Shown one piece after another: positions 1-9,073 of a stretch of DNA of 64,000 nt (positions are counted from its first letter, which is position 1; every line of letters starts with the position of its first letter). The stretch lies in contig JBQKKG010000001.1 of assembly GCA_052116865.1 (NCBI GenBank), forward strand, positions 500,567 to 564,566, written 5' to 3'. The position numbers were made by a program, and so were the translations under genes. Origin of the DNA: CAUPWF01 sp963515125 (GTDB taxonomy: Bacteria > Bacillota > Clostridia > Lachnospirales > Lachnospiraceae). Under the pieces are notes generated by a model that did not search any database, was not told the DNA's origin, and saw only the letters and a program-made list of their open reading frames with translations.

Positions 1-1
1 A

Positions 2-1336
2 TGGAATACGGTACTTATTTTTTTATTGTGTGGTACAGGAATTTGGTTTACATTCACATTAAAATTTGTTCAGATTCGTAGATTTAAAGATGGATTTCAA
101 AAAACATTTGGCGGAATGTTTAAGAAAGGGGAAAAAAGTGGAAATGATGGAATTTCTTCTTTTCAAGCATTAACTACAGCAATAGCTGCACAAGTAGGAA
201 CGGGGAATTTAGCAGGTGCAGCTACAGCATTAGCTGCTGGTGGTGCAGGCGCTATCTTCTGGATGTGGCTAAGCGCATTTTTTGGAATGGCAACTATATA
301 TGCGGAAGCATTAATGGCACAAAAATTTAAGACAGAAATAGATGGTCAGGTAACTGGTGGTCCGGTGTATTATATTAAGGGAGCATTTAAGGGCACCTTT
401 GGTAAAGTATTAGCATCTATTTTTGCAGTTCTAATTATTTTTGCGCTAGGTTTTATGGGAAATGCAGTTCAAGCGAATTCTATTGGAGATGCATTTGCGA
501 CAGCGTTTGGAATCAATCCAATTATTGTAGGTGTTATTATTGCAGGAATTGCTTTTTTTATTTTTGCAGGTGGAATTACCAGAATTGCAAGTGTAACTGA
601 AAAATTTGTACCAATTATGGCATTATTCTATATTATTGGTTCTGTTATTGTTATAAGCGTACATTATCGTGCAATACCAGGTGCGTTTCATGATATTTTT
701 GTAGGTGCATTTGCGCCACAGGCAATAGCAGGGGGTGTTATTGGTGTAACCATTCAAAAGGCTATGAGATTTGGAGTAGCTAGAGGTCTGTTCTCAAATG
801 AAGCAGGTATGGGGTCTACACCACATGCTCATGCAGTTGCAAAAGTTGCACATCCAGGGGATCAGGGGTGCGTTGCAATTGTTAGTGTTTTTATAGATAC
901 ATTTGTTATTTTAACATTAACAGCATTGGTAGTTTTAACTTCTGGAACCTTAAGACCAGATGGTTCTTTGATAGGAACAGCTTTAACTCAATCAGCCTTT
1001 TCCACTGTTTTTGGTAGTTTTGGGAATATTTTTATTGCAATTTGTATGTTCTTCTTTGCGTTTTCAACTATTATTGGTTGGTATTTCTTTGGAGAAGCAA
1101 ATGTTAAATATCTATTTGGTACAAAGGCCGTAAAGGTATATGCAATACTTGTATGTGTTATGGTTGTAATTGGCTCTACTCTTAAAGTAGAATTGGTATG
1201 GAGTATGGCTGATTTATTTAATGGACTAATGGTAATTCCAAACTTGGTTGCACTATTAGCGTTAAGCGGTCTTGTTTGGAAAGTAAGTGCTGAGTATGAC
1301 CAAATAAAAAAGAATCAAAAAAAACAAGATAAATAG
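2..1336 (+). CDS. Alanine/glycine:cation symporter (AGCS family), 5' truncated by window edge
   Basis: Sodium- or proton-coupled uptake carrier for alanine or glycine in the cytoplasmic membrane. The reading frame is open from base 2 (W-N-T-V-L-I-F-L-L-C-G-T-G) and this text matches the usual first membrane helix, so the true start lies upstream and the ATG at 26 does not exist as a start in frame with a ribosome site. Family hallmarks are present: SSFQALTTAIAAQVGTGN, the Ala/Gly-rich helix ending IFWMW, and SNEAGMGSTPHAHA. About ten hydrophobic helices follow to a lysine-rich tail. A strong terminator follows at 1346, so this gene ends its transcript. Family assignment is sure; the substrate is inferred. 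Confidence 0.93.
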   Translation, partial: WNTVLIFLLCGTGIWFTFTLKFVQIRRFKDGFQKTFGGMFKKGEKSGNDGISSFQALTTAIAAQVGTGNLAGAATALAAGGAGAIFWMWLSAFFGMATIYAEALMAQKFKTEIDGQVTGGPVYYIKGAFKGTFGKVLASIFAVLIIFALGFMGNAVQANSIGDAFATAFGINPIIVGVIIAGIAFFIFAGGITRIASVTEKFVPIMALFYIIGSVIVISVHYRAIPGAFHDIFVGAFAPQAIAGGVIGVTIQKAMRFGVARGLFSNEAGMGSTPHAHAVAKVAHPGDQGCVAIVSVFIDTFVILTLTALVVLTSGTLRPDGSLIGTALTQSAFSTVFGSFGNIFIAICMFFFAFSTIIGWYFFGEANVKYLFGTKAVKVYAILVCVMVVIGSTLKVELVWSMADLFNGLMVIPNLVALLALSGLVWKVSAEYDQIKKNQKKQDK

Positions 1337-1345
1337 TTCTATTTT

Positions 1346-1392
1346 AACAGCTAAAAGCTAGGAGGAAACTCTCTTTTCTTTTAGCTGTTTTT
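1346..1392 (+). terminator. Rho-independent terminator after the AGCS symporter
   Basis: Arms AACAGCTAAAAG (1346-1357) and CTTTTAGCTGTT (1378-1389) pair perfectly over 12 bp and run into a T tract. Confidence 0.85.
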
Positions 1393-1452
1393 CTATACAA
1401 AAAATATTTCTTATGATAAAATTAAAAAATAAAGAGTAAAGAAAAGGTGTGT

Positions 1453-2559
1453 ATGATGTATTATAAAAAATATGGTAATACGCAGATGCAAGTGTCTGCG
1501 ATTGGACTTGGAACAATGCGGTATGATGCTGAAGATGTTGCAAAGGGGCGACTAGAAGCGTGTGCAGAAATACCTCTATATGCATTGGAAAAGGGAATTA
1601 ATTATTGGGATACGGCGCCATTTTACTGTGATGACAAAAGTGAAATAGTAACTGGCATTGCTTTATCACAAGTAAAAAGAAGTGACGTCTATGTGACTTC
1701 TAAAACAAATCTAAATACGTTAGAACAAAGTACTTCAAGAGACGATTTTCGAAGAAGACTAGAGTTATCATTAAAACGTTTACAAACTGATTACATAGAT
1801 TTTTATCATATGTGGTGTATGTTAAGTATTGAGTCTTGGGAGAAACACATGGATTCTTTATATAGATATTTTGAAGAAGCTCAATCAGAAGGGATGATTC
1901 GTAATATTGTATTTTCTTCTCATATGCAGGGAAATGAGATTGAAACAGTAGTAAATAGCCAGAAGTTTAAAGGGATGCTAATTGGCTATAATGCATTGAA
2001 TTATCGATTTAGACAAAGTGGAATTGAGGCAGCTTATAAAAAGGGTATGGGAGTCGTAGTGATGAATCCGCTAGGAGGTGGGATGATTCCGAATAACCCA
2101 GAACTTTTTTCTTATCTAACAGAAGGTACAGATCTAACTGTCAGTCAGGCGGCACTTCGGTTTGTCGCTTCACACAAAGAAATAACAATTACACTAGCAG
2201 GCTGCACTACAAAAGAACATGTAGATGATGCAGTTAAGGCGGTAGAAGGATTAGAAGAAAAGCCAACGAAACAAATTGTTCAGGATTATCATGATAAAGG
2301 CGCTGCGTTAAATAATTTGTGTACTAGTTGTGGATATTGCAAAGGATGTCCTGTGGGAATTGAGATACCAAAGTATATGGACGCCTATAACCAAAAAGTT
2401 TTAACAGGTCAGGCACAAAAAATTACGGAACGTTTAGAGAACCATTGGGGAATTCCGAAAGAAAAAGCTGCCGATTGTCGTGGATGTAGTAGGTGCGAAA
2501 TTGTATGTACACAACATCTTCCAATTATTCATAGATTGCAAGAAATTGCTAACTTATAA
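1453..2559 (+). CDS. Aldo/keto reductase with C-terminal 4Fe-4S domain
   Basis: NAD(P)H-dependent oxidoreductase of the aldo/keto reductase superfamily with a ferredoxin-like tail, a type common in clostridia and of unknown substrate. The TIM-barrel part starts MMYYKKYGNTQMQVSAIGLG and keeps the usual catalytic set: D and Y in NYWDTAPFYCDD, K in VTSKTN, H in YHMWC. The last 90 residues hold two cysteine clusters, CTSCGYCKGCP and CRGCSRCEIVC, suited to bind iron-sulfur clusters, so electrons probably pass between a nicotinamide and an iron-sulfur partner. Start taken at ATG 1453 (ATG 1456 equally possible), 5 to 8 bases after AAAGG; an upstream in-frame GTG at 1447 lacks a site. It appears to be a single-gene unit or co-transcribed with the next gene. 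Confidence 0.9.
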   Translation: MMYYKKYGNTQMQVSAIGLGTMRYDAEDVAKGRLEACAEIPLYALEKGINYWDTAPFYCDDKSEIVTGIALSQVKRSDVYVTSKTNLNTLEQSTSRDDFRRRLELSLKRLQTDYIDFYHMWCMLSIESWEKHMDSLYRYFEEAQSEGMIRNIVFSSHMQGNEIETVVNSQKFKGMLIGYNALNYRFRQSGIEAAYKKGMGVVVMNPLGGGMIPNNPELFSYLTEGTDLTVSQAALRFVASHKEITITLAGCTTKEHVDDAVKAVEGLEEKPTKQIVQDYHDKGAALNNLCTSCGYCKGCPVGIEIPKYMDAYNQKVLTGQAQKITERLENHWGIPKEKAADCRGCSRCEIVCTQHLPIIHRLQEIANL

Positions 2560-2594
2560 AATTTTTTAATATTGGCTAATGAGGAGGTTATGAA

Positions 2595-3032
2595 TTGAAA
2601 AAACGATTGGAGCAGGCCGCGAAGATACTAAAAGAGCAAAATGTAAGTTGTGTGATTTTAAAAGAGGGCCATCTACCATATTTATCGAATGAAATAGGAA
2701 TCAAACCACTAATGGTCGAATTGCAGTCAGATAAGTATGCCTTTAGGGATGCAATTATTGCGGATAAGGTAGTAGGAAAAGCTGCAGCATTGATGGCCAT
2801 ATTGGGTGGTGCAATGGCAATTTATGGAGAGGTTATGAGTGAGGAAGCTATTGCGGTTCTAGAATCACATCATATTATATATGGATATGGAACAAAAGTA
2901 TCTTATATTGAAAATCGTAGAAAAACGGACAGATGCCCCTTAGAAAATGCGGTCATGCATATTGACGATCCTCAAATCGCCTTTGATGTGTTAGAGCAGA
3001 CCATACGAAGGTTGATGCAACCGATACAATAA
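2595..3032 (+). CDS. DUF1893 family protein
   Basis: A 145-residue cytosolic protein of the DUF1893 family, whose function is unknown. It shows the family text: an N-terminal helix followed by CVILKEGHLPYLSNEIGIKPLM, a central KVVGKAAALMAILGGA, and a C-terminal CPLENAV segment. The start is a TTG at 2595 placed 7 bases after GAGGAGG; the ATG at 2590 is out of frame and stops at once. It follows the aldo/keto reductase by 35 bases without a terminator, so the two may be co-transcribed; the large hairpin at 3060 closes the unit. Confidence 0.82.
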   Translation: MKKRLEQAAKILKEQNVSCVILKEGHLPYLSNEIGIKPLMVELQSDKYAFRDAIIADKVVGKAAALMAILGGAMAIYGEVMSEEAIAVLESHHIIYGYGTKVSYIENRRKTDRCPLENAVMHIDDPQIAFDVLEQTIRRLMQPIQ

Positions 3033-3059
3033 AGAATTAGGATAAGGTATGAATATATG

Positions 3060-3117
3060 CTAGAACGTGGTACTGGTTTGAACTCCAGTGCCACGTTCTA
3101 GTTATTCGGATTTTTTG
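3060..3117 (+). terminator. Long hairpin, probable terminator after DUF1893
   Basis: Two 17-base arms (3060-3076 and 3085-3101) pair with a single G-U wobble around an 8-base loop. The T run (3112-3117) starts ten bases after the stem, so termination may be less efficient than usual. The rest of the 317-base interval 3033-3349 is AT-rich leader of polA with no gene that I can support. Confidence 0.65.
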
Positions 3118-3349
3118 ATGTACATATTACACAACACAATTCTTGAGATAAGTTCTAAAATATTTTTGATAATTACCTATAATTATTTCTCCAATCACAC
3201 ATATTATTAGGAGATAGAATTGGAAATTAAATTCTAAAATAATTCTAAAACATATAAACAAGAAATCAAGTAATGCGGAAAGAGGTTTTAAAATAAACAA
3301 AATTAGTGTATAGTAATAAATGATTGTAAATTTCAAATGGAGAAAAATT

Positions 3350-5965
3350 ATGGAAAAAAAAATAGTATTAATAGATGGTCACAGTATATTAAATAGAGCA
3401 TTTTATGGAGTACCAGATTTGACAAATTCTCAAGGACTTCATACAAATGCGATTTATGGGTTTTTAAATATTTTATTTAAAATTATAGATGAAGAGCAAC
3501 CGGATTATTTGACGGTCGCATTTGATGTGAGTGCACCTACCTTTCGCCATAAGATGTTTGAAGGGTATAAGGGAACTAGAAAGCCTATGTCAGAGGAACT
3601 TAGAGAACAAGTACCCGTTATGAAAGAGGTATTACACGCAATGGGGGTTAAGACAATAGAAAAAGCTGGATTAGAGGCGGATGATTTATTAGGTACCATT
3701 GCGAATTTTTGTGAGCAGAAAGGCATTGAAGTATCGGTTATTTCTGGGGATCGTGACTTACTACAGTTAGCAACAGAACATGTAAAGATTAGAATACCAA
3801 AGACAAAACAAGGGAAAACAGAAGTTGAAGATTATTATGCAAATGAAGTGAAAGAACGGTATCAAGTGACGCCAAAAGAGTTTATTGATCTTAAGGCATT
3901 AATGGGTGACGCATCAGACAATATTCCTGGAGTTCCTAGTATCGGGGAAAAGACTGCTACAAAAATTATAACAGAATATGGATCGATTGAAAATGCATAT
4001 GCACATATAGCGGAAGTAAAACCTCCAAGAGCCAGTAAAGCATTAGAGGAGCACTATGATTTGGCACAAATGAGCAAAGAACTTGCAACAATAGAAGTAA
4101 ATGCAGAAATTGAGTTTGAATTAGAAGATGCAGCACTAGGAGATCTTTTTACTCCAGAAGCATATTCCTATTTTCAACAATTGCAATTTAAAAATCTATT
4201 AGGTCGTTTTCAGGTGATTTTACCTACTAACAAATTAGAAGAGTCTTTTCAATATATAGCAGATAAGACAAAGGCAGAAGCTGTTTTTTTAAAAGCAAAA
4301 GCAGCCAATGTAGTTGGTGTTTCATTTTCGAAGGATACAAAAAATACATTACCACTTTTTATACATGAATCAGGGATAGGTGGGATTGGAATAGCATTTG
4401 GCAAAGAAGATATCTATGTTATTCATGCACAAAATGATATAACCATAGAATTCTTGCTAGAACAGATTGGGCGATTATCTGCTTCGGTAAAGACTATTGC
4501 AATGATGGATATTAAAGAGGCCATAAATTACATCCCGTTTGTAGATCCACAGGTATGCTTTGATGTTACAGTCGCATCTTATTTGTTAAACCCATTAAAA
4601 AATGATTATCACTGTGAGGATGTTGCAAGAGAGCATCTAGATCTTATTTTAAATGATAAGCTAGAGCTAGAAGTTAGGGCCTGCTATGAAGCATATATCG
4701 TATTTGCATCGGTGGAACCATTACAATATAAATTAAAGCAAACAAATATGTTACAGTTATTTGACACAATTGAAATGCCATTAGTATTTGCGCTCTATGA
4801 TATGGAACAAGCTGGAGTAAAGATTGAATCAGATGCATTGCATTATTATGGGGAGCAGCTAGGAGAACGAATCAAAGATTTGGAGACCAGTATTTATGAT
4901 ATGGCAGGAGAGCAGTTCAATATTAATTCACCAAAACAATTGGGAATTGTACTTTTTGAACATCTAGAATTACCAAATGGAAAAAAGACAAAAACTGGGT
5001 ACTCTACTTCTGCGGATGTATTGGAAAAGCTTTCCGATGAATTTTCAATTGTTGCATTGATTTTAGAGTATCGTCAATTAACAAAATTAAAATCCACTTA
5101 TGCAGATGGATTGGCTAATTATATAGGAGCAGATGGACGAATTCATGGTACATTTAATCAGACGATTACGGCTACAGGAAGAATAAGCAGTACAGAACCC
5201 AATCTTCAAAATATTCCTATTCGAATGGAGTTAGGTCGGTTGATTCGGAAAGTATTTATTCCAGAGGAAGGATATGTATTTGTAGATGCTGATTACTCGC
5301 AAATTGAATTAAGAATTCTAGCACATTGTTCCGGTGATTCACAATTAATTAATGCTTATAAAGAGGCAAAAGATATTCATAAAATCACGGCTTCTCAAGT
5401 TTTTCACACGCCTTTTGATGATGTGACTGACTTACAACGTCGTAATGCTAAGGCTGTTAATTTTGGAATTGTATACGGAATTAGTTCCTTTGGCCTTAGT
5501 CAAGATTTGAGTATTACGAAAAAGGAAGCTGCGAGTTATATTGAACGTTACTTTGAAACGTATCCGGGGATTAAACGGTTTTTAGATGATACAGTAGAAC
5601 ATGCGAAAAAGGATGGACATGTTGTAACACTTTTTGGGCGTAGACGTCCTATCCCAGAATTATCTTCTAGTAATTTCATGAAACGTTCCTTTGGGGAACG
5701 TGTAGCCATGAATTCACCAATCCAGGGAACGGCTGCTGACATTATGAAAATAGCGATGATTGGTGTGAATAATAAGCTAAAAGAAAAGAATATGAAGTCT
5801 AAAGTGGTATTACAGGTGCATGACGAATTATTGATAGAGGCACATCAGGAAGAATTAGAAGAAGTAAAACATATTTTAAAATATGAGATGGAACATGCCG
5901 CATCATTAGATGTTCCATTAGAAATTGATATGCATACAGGCACTAATTGGTATGAAACGAAATAA
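3350..5965 (+). CDS. polA: DNA polymerase I
   Basis: Replication and repair polymerase that removes RNA primers and fills gaps. The 871-residue protein has an N-terminal 5' nuclease (residues 1-290, with ADDLLGTIAN, SGDRDLLQLA, MGDASDNIPGVP and a helix-hairpin-helix SIGEKTATKI), a middle exonuclease-like fold, and a C-terminal family A polymerase (DADYSQIELRILAH, RRNAKAVNFGIVYGIS, QVHDELLIEA). The middle domain (about 300-480) lacks the acidic DxE motif that starts an active proofreading site, so it is probably structural only. Start chosen at ATG 3350, seven bases after GGAG; the in-frame ATG 3320 has no ribosome site and adds ten residues foreign to the family. coaE follows 14 bases on, an arrangement common in Firmicutes. 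Confidence 0.97.
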   Translation: MEKKIVLIDGHSILNRAFYGVPDLTNSQGLHTNAIYGFLNILFKIIDEEQPDYLTVAFDVSAPTFRHKMFEGYKGTRKPMSEELREQVPVMKEVLHAMGVKTIEKAGLEADDLLGTIANFCEQKGIEVSVISGDRDLLQLATEHVKIRIPKTKQGKTEVEDYYANEVKERYQVTPKEFIDLKALMGDASDNIPGVPSIGEKTATKIITEYGSIENAYAHIAEVKPPRASKALEEHYDLAQMSKELATIEVNAEIEFELEDAALGDLFTPEAYSYFQQLQFKNLLGRFQVILPTNKLEESFQYIADKTKAEAVFLKAKAANVVGVSFSKDTKNTLPLFIHESGIGGIGIAFGKEDIYVIHAQNDITIEFLLEQIGRLSASVKTIAMMDIKEAINYIPFVDPQVCFDVTVASYLLNPLKNDYHCEDVAREHLDLILNDKLELEVRACYEAYIVFASVEPLQYKLKQTNMLQLFDTIEMPLVFALYDMEQAGVKIESDALHYYGEQLGERIKDLETSIYDMAGEQFNINSPKQLGIVLFEHLELPNGKKTKTGYSTSADVLEKLSDEFSIVALILEYRQLTKLKSTYADGLANYIGADGRIHGTFNQTITATGRISSTEPNLQNIPIRMELGRLIRKVFIPEEGYVFVDADYSQIELRILAHCSGDSQLINAYKEAKDIHKITASQVFHTPFDDVTDLQRRNAKAVNFGIVYGISSFGLSQDLSITKKEAASYIERYFETYPGIKRFLDDTVEHAKKDGHVVTLFGRRRPIPELSSSNFMKRSFGERVAMNSPIQGTAADIMKIAMIGVNNKLKEKNMKSKVVLQVHDELLIEAHQEELEEVKHILKYEMEHAASLDVPLEIDMHTGTNWYETK

Positions 5966-5979
5966 CAGCAGAGGTGTTT

Positions 5980-6576
5980 ATGAAGATATTAGGAGTTACG
6001 GGTGGCGTTGGATCAGGTAAAAGTTCCATATTAGAATATTTAGAAAAGAACTACGGTGCAAAGGTATATCAAGCTGATGCAATTGCTCATAAATTGCAAG
6101 AACCTCATAACCAATGCTATGAACGTATTGTGGAACATTTTGGCCGTGTAATTTTAAATGCAGATAGCACGATAGATCGCAGTATATTAGGATCTATCGT
6201 GTTTCGTGATAGTAAAGAATTATCCGTATTAAATCAAATAGTACATCCAGAAGTCAAGTCCTATATTCTGGATTCAATCAAAGAAGAACAACAGTTAGGA
6301 ACGGGACTGTATGTGTTGGAGGCTGCATTGTTGTTAGAAGATAATTATGATGAAATTTGTGATGACATATGGTACATTTTTGCGGATGAACAAACCAGAA
6401 GAATGCGATTAAAGGCTGATAGAGGTTATAGCGAGCAACGGATTAATACAGTATTACAATCACAGCTATCAGAAGTAGAGTTCAAGAGTAAGTGTCATGT
6501 TACTATAGATAATAGTGGAGCATTAGAAACAACCTATCAACAGATAGATCAATTAATGGAGAAGTACATATCATGA
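5980..6576 (+). CDS. coaE: Dephospho-CoA kinase
   Basis: Phosphorylates dephospho-CoA with ATP in the last step of coenzyme A synthesis. The 198-residue protein opens with a P-loop MKILGVTGGVGSGKSS, then carries the family segments YQADAIAH and HPEVKSYI with a lid of basic residues (DEQTRRMRLKADRGY). Start is ATG 5980, five bases after AGAGG; the GTG at 5974 overlaps that site. Its stop overlaps the next start by four bases (ATGA), which indicates translational coupling with the metallo-hydrolase gene. Confidence 0.94.
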   Translation: MKILGVTGGVGSGKSSILEYLEKNYGAKVYQADAIAHKLQEPHNQCYERIVEHFGRVILNADSTIDRSILGSIVFRDSKELSVLNQIVHPEVKSYILDSIKEEQQLGTGLYVLEAALLLEDNYDEICDDIWYIFADEQTRRMRLKADRGYSEQRINTVLQSQLSEVEFKSKCHVTIDNSGALETTYQQIDQLMEKYIS

Positions 6577-7370
6577 GATTATGCAGTATAGCAAGTGGAA
6601 GTAGTGGAAATTGTATCTATGTAGGGAGTGACTCAACACATCTACTGATAGATACTGGAATTAGTAAAAAAAGAGTGGAAGAAGGATTACATAAAATTGG
6701 TATAAAGGGTGAAGAACTTAGTGGAATTTTAATTACCCATGAGCACAGTGATCATATCCAAGGGTTGGGAGTATTCAGTAGGAAGTATGGGATACCAATC
6801 TATGCAACAAAAGGAACGCTAGTAGGTATTAAAGAGTGTCAAAAATTAGGTCCTATGCCCGAAGGTCTGTATCAAGAAATTGAAGAAAATCAAAACTTTC
6901 AATTAGGAGATTTATATGTTCATCCCTTTACAATTTCTCATGATGCGAGACAGCCATCTGGTTATCGCATAGAACAAAATCATAAGGCAGTTGCGGTAGC
7001 AACTGACCTTGGAAGATACGATGAATACACGGTTTCTAAATTACAATCCCTAGATGCAATACTATTGGAAGCAAATCATGATGTACACATGTTAGAAGTT
7101 GGAAGTTATCCGTATTATTTGAAGAAAAGGGTACTTGGTGATCGAGGACATTTATCAAATGAATTGTCAGGAAGATTACTTTGTGATATACTACATGACA
7201 ATCTAAAACATGTCATACTTGGACATCTGAGTAAAGAGAATAACTATGCGAAACTTGCGTATGAAACAGTAAAGCTTGAAGTTACGATGAGTGATATACC
7301 ATATCAAGGAAATGATATCAACCTAAGTGTAGCCAAAAGAGATACTGTATCAGATATAGTAACTATTTGA
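6573..7370 (+). CDS. Metallo-beta-lactamase-fold hydrolase, WalJ/YycJ-like
   Basis: A cytosolic two-metal hydrolase. It starts MRLCSIASGSSGNC, the typical opening of the WalJ (YycJ) branch, and has the metal motif THEHSDH near residue 55, then SHDARQPSGY, ATDLG and a late histidine in LGHLSKENN. In Bacillus, WalJ is thought to act in DNA processing and cell-cycle timing; a nuclease activity on DNA or RNA ends is likely but not shown here. Placement directly after polA-coaE with a four-base overlap fits a role in DNA maintenance. Confidence 0.87.
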   Translation: MRLCSIASGSSGNCIYVGSDSTHLLIDTGISKKRVEEGLHKIGIKGEELSGILITHEHSDHIQGLGVFSRKYGIPIYATKGTLVGIKECQKLGPMPEGLYQEIEENQNFQLGDLYVHPFTISHDARQPSGYRIEQNHKAVAVATDLGRYDEYTVSKLQSLDAILLEANHDVHMLEVGSYPYYLKKRVLGDRGHLSNELSGRLLCDILHDNLKHVILGHLSKENNYAKLAYETVKLEVTMSDIPYQGNDINLSVAKRDTVSDIVTI

Positions 7371-7391
7371 CAAAAAACAGGAGGAAGCGAC

Positions 7392-7664
7392 ATGAAGAAA
7401 AGTATTGTAACTGTAGTAGGACAAGATACCGTAGGTATTATTGCTAAGGTATGTACATATTTGGCCGATAATGGTATCAACGTATTAGATATCTCTCAAA
7501 CGATTGTACAGGGGTATTTTAATATGATGATGATAATTGATACAACTAATGCGAAGAAAGAACTTTCTGCTATATCAAATGACTTGGATGCGTTAGGAAT
7601 TCAAATAGGGGTAAATATTCGTTGTCAAAGAGAAGAAATATTCAAGAAAATGCATAGACTCTAA
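7392..7664 (+). CDS. ACT domain protein (UPF0237 family)
   Basis: A 90-residue stand-alone ACT domain: MKKSIVTVVGQDTVGIIAKV begins the first strand and helix, followed by ISQTIVQGYFNMMMIID. ACT domains bind amino acids or other small ligands and usually regulate a partner. It has an AGGAGG site just upstream and is followed 26 bases later by the DUF711 gene, a pair conserved widely in Firmicutes, so a joint complex is likely. No ligand can be read from the sequence. Confidence 0.9.
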   Translation: MKKSIVTVVGQDTVGIIAKVCTYLADNGINVLDISQTIVQGYFNMMMIIDTTNAKKELSAISNDLDALGIQIGVNIRCQREEIFKKMHRL

Positions 7665-7690
7665 TACAACGAAAGGATAAGGAATGATGT

Positions 7691-9055
7691 ATGTTGAACT
7701 TATATGAAGTATCAGAAACAAACCAGATGATTGAGGAAGAGAACCTCGACGTTAGAACAATTACGTTAGGAATTAGTCTATTAGACTGTATAGATTCAGA
7801 TTTAAATATATTAAAGCAAAATATCTATCATAAAATAACAACTATTGCGAAAGACTTAGTAGCAACAGGTAAAGAAATAGAACAAGATTTTGGAATACCA
7901 ATTGTGAACAAAAGAATCTCCATAACACCGATATCACTAATCGGTGCAGCTGCATGTAAGTCATCAGAAGACTTTGTTGAGATTGCTAGGACATTGGATG
8001 AAGCTGCAAAAGTCGTTGGCGTAAACTTTATTGGTGGATACTCGGCACTCGTGTCTAAGGGGATGACCGCAAGTGATGAATATCTGATTCGTTCCATTCC
8101 GAAGGCATTATCAGTAACAGAACGAATTTGCAGTTCTGTAAATGTTGGCTCAACTAGATGTGGTATTAATATGGATGCAGTTCGTTTATGTGGAGAAATT
8201 GTGAAATCAACAGCTGTTGCAACAAAGGATAATGATTCTTTGGGATGTGCAAAATTAGTGATTTTTTGCAATGCACCGGATGATAATCCATTTATGGCAG
8301 GTGCTTTTTTAGGTGTTACAGAAGCAGATGCTATAATTAATGTTGGAGTGAGTGGGCCAGGAGTTGTGAAACATGCCTTAGAGGCAGTGCGAGGGCAGGG
8401 ATTTGAAAAGCTTTGTGAAACGATTAAAAAGACTGCATTTAAAGTGACTAGAGTTGGCCAGTTAGTGGCAGGCGAAGCTTCAAAACGGTTAGGAATTCCA
8501 TTTGGAATTATCGATTTATCACTTGCACCTACGCCGGCTGTTGGTGATAGTGTTGCTGAAATCCTAGAAGAGATTGGTCTAGAGCGAGTAGGAGCACCTG
8601 GTACCACGGCGGCATTAGCTATGTTGAATGATCAAGTGAAAAAAGGAGGAGTTATGGCATCCTCATATGTGGGTGGATTAAGTGGAGCGTTTATACCAGT
8701 AAGCGAGGATCAAGGCATGATTGACGCAGTGAATGCTGGGGCTTTGACGTTAGAAAAATTAGAAGCCATGACATGTGTATGTTCGGTTGGACTTGATATG
8801 ATAGCCATTCCTGGAAAAACTACAGCAACGACTATTGCAGGAATTATCGCAGACGAAATGGCAATTGGTATGGTTAATCAAAAGACAACAGCCGTTAGAT
8901 TAATACCTGTCGTTGGAAAAGAAGTTGGTGAGGTTGCAGAATTTGGTGGGTTATTAGGATATGCTCCAATCATGCCTGTGAATGAATTTTCATGTGAAGC
9001 ATTTGTAAATCGAAAAGGTCGTATTCCGGCACCAATTCATAGTTTTAAAAATTAA
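7691..9055 (+). CDS. PFL family protein (DUF711/UPF0210)
   Basis: A 454-residue cytosolic protein of the DUF711 family, structurally related to the pyruvate formate-lyase fold but without evidence for a radical site. It shows DVRTITLGISLLDC, FIGGYSALVSKGM, GINMDAVRLCGEI, the glycine-rich NVGVSGPGVVKHAL, and DLSLAPTPAVGDSVAEIL. Its reaction is unknown. Start is ATG 7691 after GGATAAGGA. It always seems to travel with the preceding ACT protein, which may sense a metabolite for it. A 259-residue open frame on the other strand is a shadow caused by its regular codon use. Confidence 0.88.
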   Translation: MLNLYEVSETNQMIEEENLDVRTITLGISLLDCIDSDLNILKQNIYHKITTIAKDLVATGKEIEQDFGIPIVNKRISITPISLIGAAACKSSEDFVEIARTLDEAAKVVGVNFIGGYSALVSKGMTASDEYLIRSIPKALSVTERICSSVNVGSTRCGINMDAVRLCGEIVKSTAVATKDNDSLGCAKLVIFCNAPDDNPFMAGAFLGVTEADAIINVGVSGPGVVKHALEAVRGQGFEKLCETIKKTAFKVTRVGQLVAGEASKRLGIPFGIIDLSLAPTPAVGDSVAEILEEIGLERVGAPGTTAALAMLNDQVKKGGVMASSYVGGLSGAFIPVSEDQGMIDAVNAGALTLEKLEAMTCVCSVGLDMIAIPGKTTATTIAGIIADEMAIGMVNQKTTAVRLIPVVGKEVGEVAEFGGLLGYAPIMPVNEFSCEAFVNRKGRIPAPIHSFKN

Positions 9056-9073
9056 TTTAAAGGAAGATTCAAT

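Noticed and set aside
3127..3336. 69-residue hydrophobic minus-strand frame in the polA leader
   Set aside because: It starts with TTG without a ribosome site, and its content reflects AT-rich DNA; no homologue pattern was seen.
7828..8607. 259-residue open frame on the minus strand inside the DUF711 gene
   Set aside because: It has no ribosome site or family motif and is low in complexity; the + strand gene is fully conserved, so it is a shadow.
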